From Faecalibacterium prausnitzii (GTDB lineage: Bacteria; Bacillota; Clostridia; Oscillospirales; Ruminococcaceae), in contig NZ_PRLE01000003.1 of the NCBI RefSeq assembly GCF_003287495.1, forward strand, positions 1 to 64,000: a stretch of 64,000 nt of DNA, given 5' to 3'. The notes beneath the pieces are model-generated. The model was not told where the DNA came from, did not search any database, and was given only the letters and a program-made list of their open reading frames with translations. Both the position numbers and the translations under genes were made by a program. Shown here piece by piece: positions 22,406 through 31,122 of the stretch; position 1 is the stretch's first letter; every line of letters begins with the position of its first letter.

Positions 22406-25087
22406 TCAGCATCGTTTCATCCGGTGGATAATGTCCGCGGCTTCCTTGGACAGCGGCGGCGGGACTGCTGCCGGGCGGGCCAGACAGTAGCCCTGCAGCA
22501 GGTCCACGCCCAGCTCCAGCACCTTGCGCAGCTCGGCCGTGGTCTCCACACCCTCGGCCAGCACCAGAATGTTCCGGGGCCGCGCGTAGTCCACCAGGCT
22601 GGTGAGGAACTGCTGCTTGTCCGTGTTGGTATCAATGCTGCGGATAATGGAGATATCCACCTTGACATAGCGGGGGGCTATGGTCAGCAGGCTGCTGCCG
22701 TTGCTGTAGCCGCTGCCGTAATCGTCCAGCGCAAAGACGCCGGAAGCTCCGGCCACGGTGCGTTTCCGCTCCAGCTGGGCGGGGTCCAGCTCTTCTTCCT
22801 CGGTGATCTCCACCACCAGCTTCCGGGCCAGTTCCGGGAAACGGCCGCGGTAATCCCGCCAGTCGGTGTCGTTCAGGCTGACACTGGCAATGGAGTTGAT
22901 AAAGAGCAGGCTGTCCTCCCGGACGAGGCCGCGCTCTTTCAGCTTTTCAAAGGCGCTGGAGGCCTTGAACAGGGTAATGTGCTCGATGTCGTACAGGCGG
23001 TTCAGCTCCCGCGCCAGCTTCATCACGGTAAGGGGCGAGCGCAGGGTGGGCATCTCCGGCCGCATCAGGGCCTCATAGGCGATGGCCCGGCCATTGCGGG
23101 CCGAGAAAATCGGCTGGAAATGGTAGCTCACCGCCTGATCCCGCAGCATCTGCTCAAACTCGCTGCGGGTCTGCAGGGCGTAGGCTTCCTGATTGTACAT
23201 GCCGATGTCAAACTCTTTCATCTCGCCCTTGCGGGAATGCTTGACCTGATACATGGCAAAATCAGCGTACTTTTTCAGGGTATTGAAATCCGTGCTGTCC
23301 TCCGGGTACCAGGCCACGCCGCCCGAGATGCTGATGTGCAGCTCGCTGCCGCTGGGCAGGATGGAAGCGCTGTCCTGCAGGGCCGCGCGCAGCTTTTCCA
23401 GCTCTTCCCGCACGGCCTCCCGGCTGTCGTAACCGTAGAGCAGCAGCATGAACTCATCGCCCGAGAGGCGGGCAGCGAGGGTGCCCGGCGGGGTACTGGC
23501 CGCCAGGCAGCGGCCCGTCTGGCGGAGGTACTGGTCGCCCCAGTCGTGGCCATAGGTGTCGTTGATGGTTTTCAGGTTGTCCAGGTCGGTCATAAGCAGG
23601 GCGGCGTGGCCCAGCGTTTCCGGCTTGGCAAACAGGCTCTCGCACACCCGCTGGAATGCCTGACGGTTGTACAGGCCCGTCAGGATATCGTAATCGCGCT
23701 CGTGCTCGATACGGCGGCGCTCCAGCGCCGTCACCTCCTCGTTTTCCCGGCTCAGCTGGACGATGGCGCTTGCAAACTGGTCCAGCTCCCGGATGCCCGT
23801 GCGGGAGAACTCCGGCACGCTGACATGGTCATTCTGGGCCCGGGCCAGCTCATTGGAGAGCTGCGCCACCGGTTTTGCCAGCTGGCGTGCCACCGCAACA
23901 CTGCACCCCAGGCCCACCACCGCGGTCAGGAGCGCCGCCATGACCAGCAGGTTGCGGACGGAATGGGAGAACAGATAGAGGTCATTTTGGGCCACGGTCC
24001 CGATCAGCAGCCACGCCTCGCCGGAGAACGGTGCGTTCCGGCTGTAAAGCTCCAGCTGCTGGAGCGTCGCGTACTGCTCCTCTCCATCCAGCCAGAACTT
24101 CCAGTCCATTCCATCCCGGTACAGCGTAAGGGTCTGGGGCATCTTCTTGTCGGCATCCTCCCCCGTGAGGAATGCGGTCCGGACGTTGATGACGTCATCC
24201 CGTTTTAAGTCTGCATCGGTCGTCGCCAGCAGATAGGTGCCGTGATCCGTGTTCTGCAGCTCATTGCTGGGCAGCTGGGTGGTCAGGTAGCTGGTCAGCA
24301 GCTCCACGCCTACCACACCGTACACGGTGCCGTCGTCCAGGATGAGGGGCTGCACATAGGCCAGCGCGTCCCGGTCGTCCCCTTTCAGGCGGAACGTTGC
24401 AGGAGTCCAGCGGCCATAGTCCTCCGCAGAAAGCTTGCTCTTGGAGGCATAGGCGATCTGGAACGATTCCTTGTAAAAGCTGGTTTTCCCGCCCGGCTGG
24501 TATGGCATGGCCGGAGACCAGCCCTTATCCGTGGAGATGCCCAGCGGGGCAAACGCTGTTGCGGGGCCCCGTTCTGCCAGCAGGTCGGCGTTCCGGTCGG
24601 TGGAAAGAGCACTGGGGTCCAGGTCGCGGATGTAAAGGCCGGGCAGATAGCTGTCATCGGCCCGGTGGTTCAGGTCGTGAGTGCTCAGAATGACAAAGAT
24701 GCCATTGACAGGCTTTGTCCGCAGGGTGCTCACCAGCTCCGGGACAATGGCCTGGAGCAGCGGCAGGGCTTCCTCGCTGGAGGTATCCAGCGTGTTCAGA
24801 TCCACGATGCCCTGGTCCACCAGTTCCCGCGTCACGCCGTCAATGGTACCGCTGATGGCATTGAGGTCCTGCGCCTGGATCAGGTTCTGGCGCAGGTAAT
24901 TGGCGCGGTTCTCCACCTGCTTGTCGAGAATATCCTCGGCGTTCTCATTCAGCTGGCTGGTCACCCGGCTGGTGCTGATGGCAAAGATCAGCAGCAGCAT
25001 TTCTGCCAGAAGCACCACCAGCAGGGAGCGCAGGATCTTGCAAAAGATCGAGCAGCCCCGCCTTTGATACGTTGTCTCTTTTTTCAC
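22406..25087 (-). CDS. membrane sensor with Cache-like, HAMP, GGDEF and EAL domains
   Basis: An 893-residue c-di-GMP turnover protein. TM1 (about 18-38) and TM2 flank a large extracellular region of dCACHE type, followed by a HAMP-like linker. The GGDEF domain has RLSGDEFMLLLYG, a Ser variant of the GGDEF motif. The EAL domain retains YEALMRP, ALDDYGSGYS, KVDISIIR and EGVE, consistent with an active phosphodiesterase; cyclase activity is less certain. The start is GTG (VKKETTYQ) behind AAGGAGGGG. The in-frame ATG at 25141 would overlap the upstream gene. It follows a solute-binding lipoprotein gene by 37 bases, suggesting ligand-controlled signalling. Confidence 0.88.
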   Translation of the reverse strand: MKKETTYQRRGCSIFCKILRSLLVVLLAEMLLLIFAISTSRVTSQLNENAEDILDKQVENRANYLRQNLIQAQDLNAISGTIDGVTRELVDQGIVDLNTLDTSSEEALPLLQAIVPELVSTLRTKPVNGIFVILSTHDLNHRADDSYLPGLYIRDLDPSALSTDRNADLLAERGPATAFAPLGISTDKGWSPAMPYQPGGKTSFYKESFQIAYASKSKLSAEDYGRWTPATFRLKGDDRDALAYVQPLILDDGTVYGVVGVELLTSYLTTQLPSNELQNTDHGTYLLATTDADLKRDDVINVRTAFLTGEDADKKMPQTLTLYRDGMDWKFWLDGEEQYATLQQLELYSRNAPFSGEAWLLIGTVAQNDLYLFSHSVRNLLVMAALLTAVVGLGCSVAVARQLAKPVAQLSNELARAQNDHVSVPEFSRTGIRELDQFASAIVQLSRENEEVTALERRRIEHERDYDILTGLYNRQAFQRVCESLFAKPETLGHAALLMTDLDNLKTINDTYGHDWGDQYLRQTGRCLAASTPPGTLAARLSGDEFMLLLYGYDSREAVREELEKLRAALQDSASILPSGSELHISISGGVAWYPEDSTDFNTLKKYADFAMYQVKHSRKGEMKEFDIGMYNQEAYALQTRSEFEQMLRDQAVSYHFQPIFSARNGRAIAYEALMRPEMPTLRSPLTVMKLARELNRLYDIEHITLFKASSAFEKLKERGLVREDSLLFINSIASVSLNDTDWRDYRGRFPELARKLVVEITEEEELDPAQLERKRTVAGASGVFALDDYGSGYSNGSSLLTIAPRYVKVDISIIRSIDTNTDKQQFLTSLVDYARPRNILVLAEGVETTAELRKVLELGVDLLQGYCLARPAAVPPPLSKEAADIIHRMKRC

Positions 25088-25124
25088 CCCTGTTTTCCCC
25101 TCCTTTCCGCTCCATGATCGGGCA

Positions 25125-26585
25125 TCAGCCCTCGTAAGCACTCAGTTTGGTGCAGAGCGATTGATACCAGTTCTCAAAATACTCGTCGGTCAGGTAGAGA
25201 GCCTCGGCTTCGGCCGCGCTCACCCCGGCTGCGATCTGCTCTTCCACCGCCGCGCGGTCCGCGCTGGCCAGGTCCGACATGCTGTATTCCAGCACCTTGC
25301 GGGCATCCGTGCCGCTCGCAAAGGGCTTGGGGGTGTAGAGCTCGTGGTTTTCCACCGCGTCAATGGCGTTTGCCAGGACGTCTTTCATGGAGTCGGTCAG
25401 ATCCAGGCCGCTGTTCTCGATAGCGGTCACGTCGTCGGCCGCGTGGGTCACGGGCAGGTAACCGGAGCCCACGGCAAACTGGATGTTATTTTCCGGCTGG
25501 GTGAACCACTTGAGGAATGTGACACAGGCGGCTTCTTCCTCCGGGGTGCTCTTGGTCACCACCATGCCGGCGCCCTGCTGGACAGCCACCTCTTTGCTTC
25601 CGGTAAACGAGGGGTTGGGCAGCACTTTCAGGCTGATCTCGTGGCTCTCGGTGTCGCTCACCTGCACCTGCTTGGGGAAAAAGGTGGCGCTGGAGTTGGA
25701 GCCCACATAGGCCAGCACATTGCCGGTCTTGATGTCGTCACTGCGGAAACGGCCCTCGCCCGCAAACCAGCCCTTGACAAAGGGGACATAGTAGTTCTCC
25801 CACCGCTTCCGGGCCACATCCTCGGTCAGGTTCACGGTCATCTTGCCGTTTTCCACGGTAAAGAGGGTGCTGCCCAGCTCCTTGGCACCAATGAGCATGT
25901 AGTTTGCCATGGCGTCGCGGCCAAACAGCGCCTTGCCGTCGTCCGGGGCTGCCGTCCGAGCGTCGGTCCAGTCGTAGTATTTTCCGGCGGTGGCTACAAG
26001 GCCCTCCACGGTGGAAAGGTCCTCATACGTTGCCCCTGTGGCCGCCGCAAAGGCCTGCCAATCGGTATCATTGAGGAACAGCAGCTCGGTGGATTTTGCC
26101 ACCGGGAAAATTTTGATGGTGCCGCTGTCGTCAAAGTCGCCCTCGGTGAGATAGCTCTCCGGGAACGCCGCTTTTTCCTCGTCGGTCAGGTAGCCGCTCA
26201 GGTCCGCCACAAGGCCCATCTGGTCCACGGCATAGCAGGTGTCGGCATAAGCGGAGAAGATATTGGGCATCTCTGCAGCCCCCACCTTGCCCTCGGCTGC
26301 GGCCAGCACATTGGTCTCCAGATCGTTGACGCTGCCCTGGCTGGAAGCTTCCACCGTGATGTTCTGCTCCTTGCCCACCGTGGCGTTGAACTCATCCACC
26401 AGCTCGCTGAATGTTTCCAGCTGGTCGCCGTTGTAGTAGGTCCATACCGTAATGCTCACCGGCTTGGCGTTCGTCGGTGCCGGGTTCTTCGGTCCGGACA
26501 CCGCGCTGCCCCCGCAGGCAGCCAGGCTCAACGTCAGTGCCGCGGCGCTGGCCAGTGCCGTGATTCGTTTGAAAAGACGCTTCAT
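25125..26585 (-). CDS. extracellular solute-binding lipoprotein (family 1)
   Basis: A 486-residue lipoprotein. The signal peptide MKRLFKRITALASAAALTLS is followed by the lipobox LAAC with lipidated C24. The fold features of carbohydrate-type SBPs are visible (VSITVWTYYNGDQLETFSELVDEFN, AATGATYEDLSTVEGLVATAGKYYDW). No ABC permease or ATPase gene is present; instead it is co-transcribed with the GGDEF-EAL sensor. It may present a ligand to that sensor's periplasm-side Cache domain. The start is the ATG directly before the signal peptide; its SD is weak. Confidence 0.88.
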   Translation of the reverse strand: MKRLFKRITALASAAALTLSLAACGGSAVSGPKNPAPTNAKPVSITVWTYYNGDQLETFSELVDEFNATVGKEQNITVEASSQGSVNDLETNVLAAAEGKVGAAEMPNIFSAYADTCYAVDQMGLVADLSGYLTDEEKAAFPESYLTEGDFDDSGTIKIFPVAKSTELLFLNDTDWQAFAAATGATYEDLSTVEGLVATAGKYYDWTDARTAAPDDGKALFGRDAMANYMLIGAKELGSTLFTVENGKMTVNLTEDVARKRWENYYVPFVKGWFAGEGRFRSDDIKTGNVLAYVGSNSSATFFPKQVQVSDTESHEISLKVLPNPSFTGSKEVAVQQGAGMVVTKSTPEEEAACVTFLKWFTQPENNIQFAVGSGYLPVTHAADDVTAIENSGLDLTDSMKDVLANAIDAVENHELYTPKPFASGTDARKVLEYSMSDLASADRAAVEEQIAAGVSAAEAEALYLTDEYFENWYQSLCTKLSAYEG

Positions 26586-26651
26586 TCTGATGTTCTCACA
26601 ATCTCCCGCGGATTCCATGCGCGGGCTCCTCTGTATCCATAGATATTTTTT

Positions 26652-26681
26652 ATTATACGCCTCTTTGCCGCCAAAAGTAAA
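26652..26681 (-). promoter_or_regulatory. promoter of the SBP / GGDEF-EAL operon
   Basis: Minus-strand TTTACT (26676-26681), 18-nt spacer, TATAAT (26652-26657). Confidence 0.65.
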
Positions 26682-26751
26682 CAAATTTTCCCAAAATCCG
26701 CGACTTTCCATTATTTTTCCACTTTGTGGCAGGTTTGCCCAGTCTTTCCCA

Positions 26752-26784
26752 CAAAAAGACCCGCTGGCGGGAAAACCAGCGGGT
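26752..26784 (-). terminator. intrinsic terminator of cysS
   Basis: Minus-strand GACCCGCTGG-ttttcccg-CCAGCGGGTC followed by TTTTTG. Confidence 0.85.
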
Positions 26785-26809
26785 CAGAGAAAAATGGTTC
26801 TTCTTTTTC

Positions 26810-28207
26810 TTACAGTTTGGACAGCTGCGGGCCCTGCGCGGTATCCTTGACCGCCCAGCCCATCTCGGTCAGCCGTGCACGGATGGCGTCAGCGGTCGCC
26901 CAGTCCTTGGCTTTCTTGGCGGCAGCACGCTGTTCCACCAGCTCGGTCACCTCTGCGGGCACCTCGTCCTTTTTGCGGTTGTACATCAGGCCCAGCACAC
27001 CGGTGATCTCATCAAAGGCAGCGGCAGCAGCTTCCAATGCCTTTTTGCTGGAGGCTGCGGACAGGGTGTTGATCTCCTTGACCAGATCAAACACAGCAGC
27101 CAGTGCATCGGGAGTGTTCAGGTCGTCGTCCATCGCGGTGCAGAACTTCTTGCGGGCCTCTTCCGCCTTGACGGTCAGGGTCTCGTCGGTACCGAACTCG
27201 CTCTTGCTCAGGGCAAAATCCAGATTCTCACGGCAGGTGTACAGGCGCTCCAGGCTGTTCTTGCAGCTCTCAATGAGGTCCACGGTGTAGTTCAGCGGCA
27301 TCCGGTAGCCGGCCGTCAGCATGAAGTAACGGATGGGCTCGTAGCCATAGAGGTTGGCCACATCCCGCACGGTAAAGAAGTTGTGCAGGCTCTTGGACAT
27401 CTTCTGGTTGTCCACATTGATGAAGCCATTGTGCATCCAGTAGCGGGCAAAGGTGCAGCCGTTGGCGCACTCGCTCTGGGCGATCTCGTTCTCGTGGTGG
27501 GGGAAAATCAGGTCCTGACCGCCGCAGTGGAGGTCAATGGTCTTGCCCAGGTGGGTGCGGCTCATGGCGCTGCACTCAATGTGCCAGCCCGGACGGCCCA
27601 TGCCGTAGGGGCTCTCCCAGGCAGGCTCACCGGGCTTGGCTGCTTTCCAGACGGCAAAGTCCGCCGGGTCTTCTTTCAGGTCATCGTCCATCTGGCTGCG
27701 CAGCTCCCGGTTACCGCTCTCCAGATCGTCCAGCTTCAGGTGGCTCAGTTTGCCGTACTCGGGGTCGCTCTTGACGCGGAAATAGACATCGCCGTTCTTG
27801 GCAACGTAAGCGTGGCCGGAGTCGATCAGGTCCTTGACGATATCGAGGATCTGCTGGATGTGCTCGGTGGCGCGGGGCTGGACGGTGGGCTTTTTGCAGT
27901 TGAGGCCGGCGGCGTCCTTGAGGTACTCGGCCTCAAAGCGCTGGGCCACTTCTTTCATGGAAGTGCCCTCTTCCTGGCCCTTTTTGATGAGCTTGTCGTC
28001 GATATCCGTAATGTTGGAAACGTAGAGGACCTTGTTGCCCCGGTACTCCAGGTAGCGGCGCAGGGTGTCAAACACGATCAGCGGGCGGGCATTGCCGATG
28101 TGGATATAGTTGTAAACGGTGGGGCCGCAGACATAGATGCGGTACTCGCCCGGCACCTGCGGCACGAACTCTTCTTTCTGGCGGGTCAGGGTGTTAAAGA
28201 TCTGCAT
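26810..28207 (-). CDS. cysS: cysteinyl-tRNA synthetase
   Basis: Charges tRNA-Cys. A class I synthetase of 465 residues. It has the HIGH-type motif HIGN (36-39), zinc ligand C27 (YVCGPTVYNYIHIGN), CSAMSRTHLG with further zinc ligands, HHENEIAQSE, and KMSKS in NQKMSKSLHNFF. The start is the ATG preceded by AAAGGAG (MQIFNTLTR). Upstream codons are leader. The 380-base leader carries a T-box and a short copy of the dispersed repeat, so expression is tied to uncharged tRNA-Cys. Confidence 0.97.
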   Translation of the reverse strand: MQIFNTLTRQKEEFVPQVPGEYRIYVCGPTVYNYIHIGNARPLIVFDTLRRYLEYRGNKVLYVSNITDIDDKLIKKGQEEGTSMKEVAQRFEAEYLKDAAGLNCKKPTVQPRATEHIQQILDIVKDLIDSGHAYVAKNGDVYFRVKSDPEYGKLSHLKLDDLESGNRELRSQMDDDLKEDPADFAVWKAAKPGEPAWESPYGMGRPGWHIECSAMSRTHLGKTIDLHCGGQDLIFPHHENEIAQSECANGCTFARYWMHNGFINVDNQKMSKSLHNFFTVRDVANLYGYEPIRYFMLTAGYRMPLNYTVDLIESCKNSLERLYTCRENLDFALSKSEFGTDETLTVKAEEARKKFCTAMDDDLNTPDALAAVFDLVKEINTLSAASSKKALEAAAAAFDEITGVLGLMYNRKKDEVPAEVTELVEQRAAAKKAKDWATADAIRARLTEMGWAVKDTAQGPQLSKL

Positions 28208-28252
28208 AATGACATACTCCTTTTTGTGGGACAACCCAGAGCCGCAATGAAG

Positions 28253-28308
28253 CCTCTCCGTCAAAGCCTCCGGCTTTGCCAGCTCCCCGAACAGGGGAGC
28301 CCTTGGCA
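28253..28308 (-). repeat. dispersed palindromic repeat, short copy A
   Basis: On the minus strand TGCCAAGGGCTCCCCT ... CTGGCAAAGCC ... GAGAGG. Compared with the full copies at 37631 and 60173, the central CCCCCGGCCGGGGG and GTGGCACGCAAGTGCC portion is missing. It lies between the T-box terminator and cysS. Confidence 0.8.
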
Positions 28309-28342
28309 AAGAGGGCAGCTCGTGCGAATCTGCTTAAAAAGC

Positions 28343-28596
28343 AACCGCCTCCGTTGCTGCACCCAATGTACAGCAACGGAGGCGGTTTTTCAATCAATCG
28401 CGGTTCCACTCCGGTTTGTCGCTCAAAGCCGGTAACGGCGGCCTGCCGCGCTGTGATACTGCATTTTCCCACAGCGTGCTGCCCGGGCGCACTTTACACA
28501 GCGGTCTGCAAACAGGCTCCCAGCCAATGGCCTGTTCTCTCTGCACAGACGGATGCCGCGCTACTCTGCCCGGGTAAACGCATTTGTTCTTTTACA
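28343..28596 (-). promoter_or_regulatory. T-box riboswitch in the cysS leader
   Basis: The minus-strand leader has GAGTGGAACCGCG (12 of 14 to the T-box consensus), a Stem I element with AGAGAG...GGCTGGGAGCC, and a TGC triplet downstream that fits a Cys specifier. A strong terminator follows: AACCGCCTCCGTTGCTG pairs with CAGCAACGGAGGCGGTT and runs into TGCTTTTT (28343-28387). Uncharged tRNA-Cys would stabilise the antiterminator and allow cysS transcription. Confidence 0.88.
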
Positions 28597-28602
28597 AGTT
28601 TT

Positions 28603-28631
28603 ATTATAGCGGGATGCCAAGCGGAAGTCAA
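28603..28631 (-). promoter_or_regulatory. cysS T-box promoter
   Basis: Minus-strand TTGACT (28626-28631), 17-nt spacer, TATAAT (28603-28608). Confidence 0.85.
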
Positions 28632-28659
28632 GGCGGCAGGGTTTTTTCGCCCATTCCCC

Positions 28660-28688
28660 TTTACATCGTCTGCAAGTTGTGCCATAAT
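28660..28688 (+). promoter_or_regulatory. asnA promoter
   Basis: TTTACA (28660-28665), 17-nt spacer, CATAAT (28683-28688). It diverges from the cysS promoter. Confidence 0.75.
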
Positions 28689-28761
28689 TTACTTTATTAA
28701 AGGGAAAGCTGCTGCCCGGGCGGCACTCGGCTGCCGGGAGCGCAAAAAGAGGGGGTTCCTT

Positions 28762-29775
28762 ATGAGCAAAACGATCATTCCCGCAAACTACACGCCCGCG
28801 CTGAACCTGTACGACACCCAGCGCGCCATTGGCACGGTGAAGCGGCTGTTTGCCGACACCCTGTGCGCCACGCTGAATCTCTACCGCGTGTCCGCGCCGC
28901 TCTTTGTGGAGGCCTCTACCGGCCTGAACGACGACCTGAACGGCGTCGAGCGGAAAGTCACCTTCGATATGAAAGACGGCGGCATTGAAGCACAGGTGGT
29001 CCAGTCGCTGGCAAAGTGGAAGCGCAAGGCTCTCAAGGATTACGGCTTCCGGGTGGGCAAGGGCCTGTACTGTGATATGAACGCCATCCGCCGGGACGAG
29101 GACCTGGACAACCTCCACTCCGTCTATGTGGACCAGTGGGACTGGGAAAAGGTCATCCGGGAGGAGGACCGCACCGAGGCGTATCTGAAAAACGTGGTCC
29201 GCTCCATCGTGTCCGCTGTCTGCGCCACCGAGATGAACCTCCACGCCATGTTCCCCCAGCTGCAGGACCTGCCCCTGCACACCCCCAATGTCACGTTCAT
29301 CACCACCCAGGAGCTGGAAGACAAGTACCCGGACCTGACCCCGAAAGAGCGGGAGAACGCATTTGTCAAGGAAAACGGCACCACGTTTCTCATGAAGATC
29401 GGTGCCCCGCTCAAGAGCGGCAAGCCCCATGATGGCCGTGCCCCCGACTATGACGACTGGGACCTGAACGGCGACCTGCTGTTCTGGAACGAGCCGCTGC
29501 AGTGCAGCTATGAGCTGAGCAGCATGGGTATCCGCGTCAGCCCCGAGAGCATGGACAAGCAGCTGACCATGGCTGGCTGCGATGACCGCCGGGCCCTGCC
29601 GTTCCACAAGGCAGTGCTGGCAGGCGAGCTGCCCTACACCATCGGCGGCGGCATCGGCCAGAGCCGCCTGTGCATGCTGCTGCTGGGCAGCGTCCATATC
29701 GGCGAAGTCCAGGCCAGCGTCTGGGACGCGGAGACCCGTTCCGCCTGCGAAAAGGCCGGTATCCCGCTCCTCTGA
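28762..29775 (+). CDS. asnA: aspartate-ammonia ligase
   Basis: Makes asparagine from aspartate, ammonia and ATP. The 337-residue length is normal for AsnA, which shares the class II aminoacyl-tRNA synthetase core. Typical segments are [43 protein letters not shown], and the terminal [15 protein letters not shown], which includes the motif 3 arginine. The start is ATG 28762 (MSKTIIP), after GGGGG. The leader has a GC-rich hairpin but no T-box sequence of its own. Confidence 0.97.
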   Translation: MSKTIIPANYTPALNLYDTQRAIGTVKRLFADTLCATLNLYRVSAPLFVEASTGLNDDLNGVERKVTFDMKDGGIEAQVVQSLAKWKRKALKDYGFRVGKGLYCDMNAIRRDEDLDNLHSVYVDQWDWEKVIREEDRTEAYLKNVVRSIVSAVCATEMNLHAMFPQLQDLPLHTPNVTFITTQELEDKYPDLTPKERENAFVKENGTTFLMKIGAPLKSGKPHDGRAPDYDDWDLNGDLLFWNEPLQCSYELSSMGIRVSPESMDKQLTMAGCDDRRALPFHKAVLAGELPYTIGGGIGQSRLCMLLLGSVHIGEVQASVWDAETRSACEKAGIPLL

Positions 29776-29786
29776 TTTCCGGAACC

Positions 29787-29823
29787 AAAAAGCGAGTGCA
29801 TCTTGCGATGCACCCGCTTTTTT
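29787..29823. terminator. bidirectional terminator between asnA and the pgsA operon
   Basis: AAAAAGCGAGTGCATC-ttgc-GATGCACCCGCTTTTTT between convergent genes. T-runs occur on both strands. Confidence 0.9.
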
Positions 29824-29840
29824 GTTACACAGAGTAATTT

Positions 29841-30521
29841 TCAGCCTATAAATTCCAGTTTCGGGCCTTTTTTGCGGTGTTTTTTGCCGTTGCCGCCCAG
29901 CCACCAGAGCACAAAGGCATACAGGAGGTTGGTGCCCAGGATGATGGCGAACCACATCAGGCTCTCCTGAATGGTCTGGTCGTATACCCGCATAAAGGGG
30001 TAGGGCCCGTCGATGCGGCCCGTGATGTTGCCCCACAGGTCGTAGACGCCATAGACGATGGTAGGCACCAGCGCCAGCGGCACACTGGCCAGCGGCAGCC
30101 GGGGCTCCCGCTCAAACAGCAGGAACGACACCATGGCCACCACCGGGTTGAGGAAGTGGTGGTAGAGCATGGAGCCCGTAAACAGCATGATGTACCAGCC
30201 GTTGCCGTCCTCGTACATGGGGGCCAGAATGAACACCACCGTCAGGAACGTCATGGTCAGGCAGCTGGTGGACCAGAATTTGAGCTGTTTGACCCAGCGG
30301 GGCAGCTCCCGCCCGGTGAAAAGATCGAGCAGCTGGCACAGGGCCACCAGCGCGCAGACCGCAACGTTGAACATATTGGACAGCTCGGTGTACATGGTAA
30401 AGACCAGCTCATGGCCATAATCCCAGCTGATGGGCATGGCAATGGTTTCCATGTAGAGGATGGAAAGGTTCAGCGCCAGCGAGATGAGCTTGCGGCAGAA
30501 CGCCCAGAGCTTTTCTTTCAT
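29841..30521 (-). CDS. polytopic membrane protein of unknown function
   Basis: A 226-residue protein with about six hydrophobic segments. The ends are charged: MKEKLWAFCRKL at the N-terminus, and GGNGKKHRKKGPKL before LEFIG at the C-terminus. Notable motifs are MLYHHFLNPVVAMVSFLLFE and GVYDLWGNITGRIDGPYPFM. The layout recalls YwaF/TIGR02206-type membrane proteins, but I cannot assign it. The pgsA stop codon is one base from this ATG (TAAGATG), so the genes are translationally coupled. A role at the membrane in lipid metabolism is suggested only by that. Confidence 0.7.
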   Translation of the reverse strand: MKEKLWAFCRKLISLALNLSILYMETIAMPISWDYGHELVFTMYTELSNMFNVAVCALVALCQLLDLFTGRELPRWVKQLKFWSTSCLTMTFLTVVFILAPMYEDGNGWYIMLFTGSMLYHHFLNPVVAMVSFLLFEREPRLPLASVPLALVPTIVYGVYDLWGNITGRIDGPYPFMRVYDQTIQESLMWFAIILGTNLLYAFVLWWLGGNGKKHRKKGPKLEFIG

Positions 30522-30522
30522 C

Positions 30523-31104
30523 TTATTTTGCCGTGTTGATGAAGCTGCGGTTGTCCCACAGGTACTTGATGCCGGAAACGGCCGTGACCACTGCCACCAG
30601 CCAGCACAGCCAGTGGGCAACGAATGCACAGTCCGCTCCCAGTACATTCCCGGTCAGGGAAACGCTGAAATAATAGAAGATGATGGTCAGCATCTGGAGC
30701 ACGGTCTTCACCTTGCCCCACATGTTGGCGGCGATCACCTTGCCGTCCTTGGCACCGGCCGCCACCATCCGCAGGCCGGAGACGGCAAACTCCCGGGCCA
30801 GGATGATGCAGAGCACCACAGGGCTGCACACGCCGTCCCGCATCATGTAGAGGAACGCCACGGTGGTCAGCAGCTTGTCGGCCAGCGGGTCGGCAAACTT
30901 GCCAAAGTCGGTCACCATGTGCCACTTGCGGGCCAGATGGCCGTCCAGGTAATCGGTGAAGCTGGCCACCGCAAAAATGATGCCTGCAATGAGATACCAC
31001 CGCGGATTATAGCTCGGGGTCATGTACTGACTCAGCGAGACAAAGATCATGAAAACCGGGACCAGAATAATGCGGGTCAGGGTCAGTTTGTTGGGCAGAT
31101 TCAT
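30523..31104 (-). CDS. pgsA: CDP-diacylglycerol-glycerol-3-phosphate 3-phosphatidyltransferase
   Basis: Makes phosphatidylglycerol phosphate in the membrane. A 193-residue protein with several transmembrane helices and the complete CDP-alcohol phosphotransferase motif D-x2-DG-x2-AR-x8-G-x3-D-x3-D in DYLDGHLARKWHMVTDFGKF continuing ADPLADK. The N-terminus MNLPNKLTLTRI is typical. It lies 18 bases after rimO; rimO-pgsA adjacency is widespread in Clostridia. Confidence 0.95.
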   Translation of the reverse strand: MNLPNKLTLTRIILVPVFMIFVSLSQYMTPSYNPRWYLIAGIIFAVASFTDYLDGHLARKWHMVTDFGKFADPLADKLLTTVAFLYMMRDGVCSPVVLCIILAREFAVSGLRMVAAGAKDGKVIAANMWGKVKTVLQMLTIIFYYFSVSLTGNVLGADCAFVAHWLCWLVAVVTAVSGIKYLWDNRSFINTAK

Positions 31105-31122
31105 AAAAAATCCTCCAATTCA

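Noticed and set aside
28561-30036. Long minus-strand frame overlapping asnA
   Set aside because: asnA is unambiguous on the plus strand; the antisense frame has no start signals.
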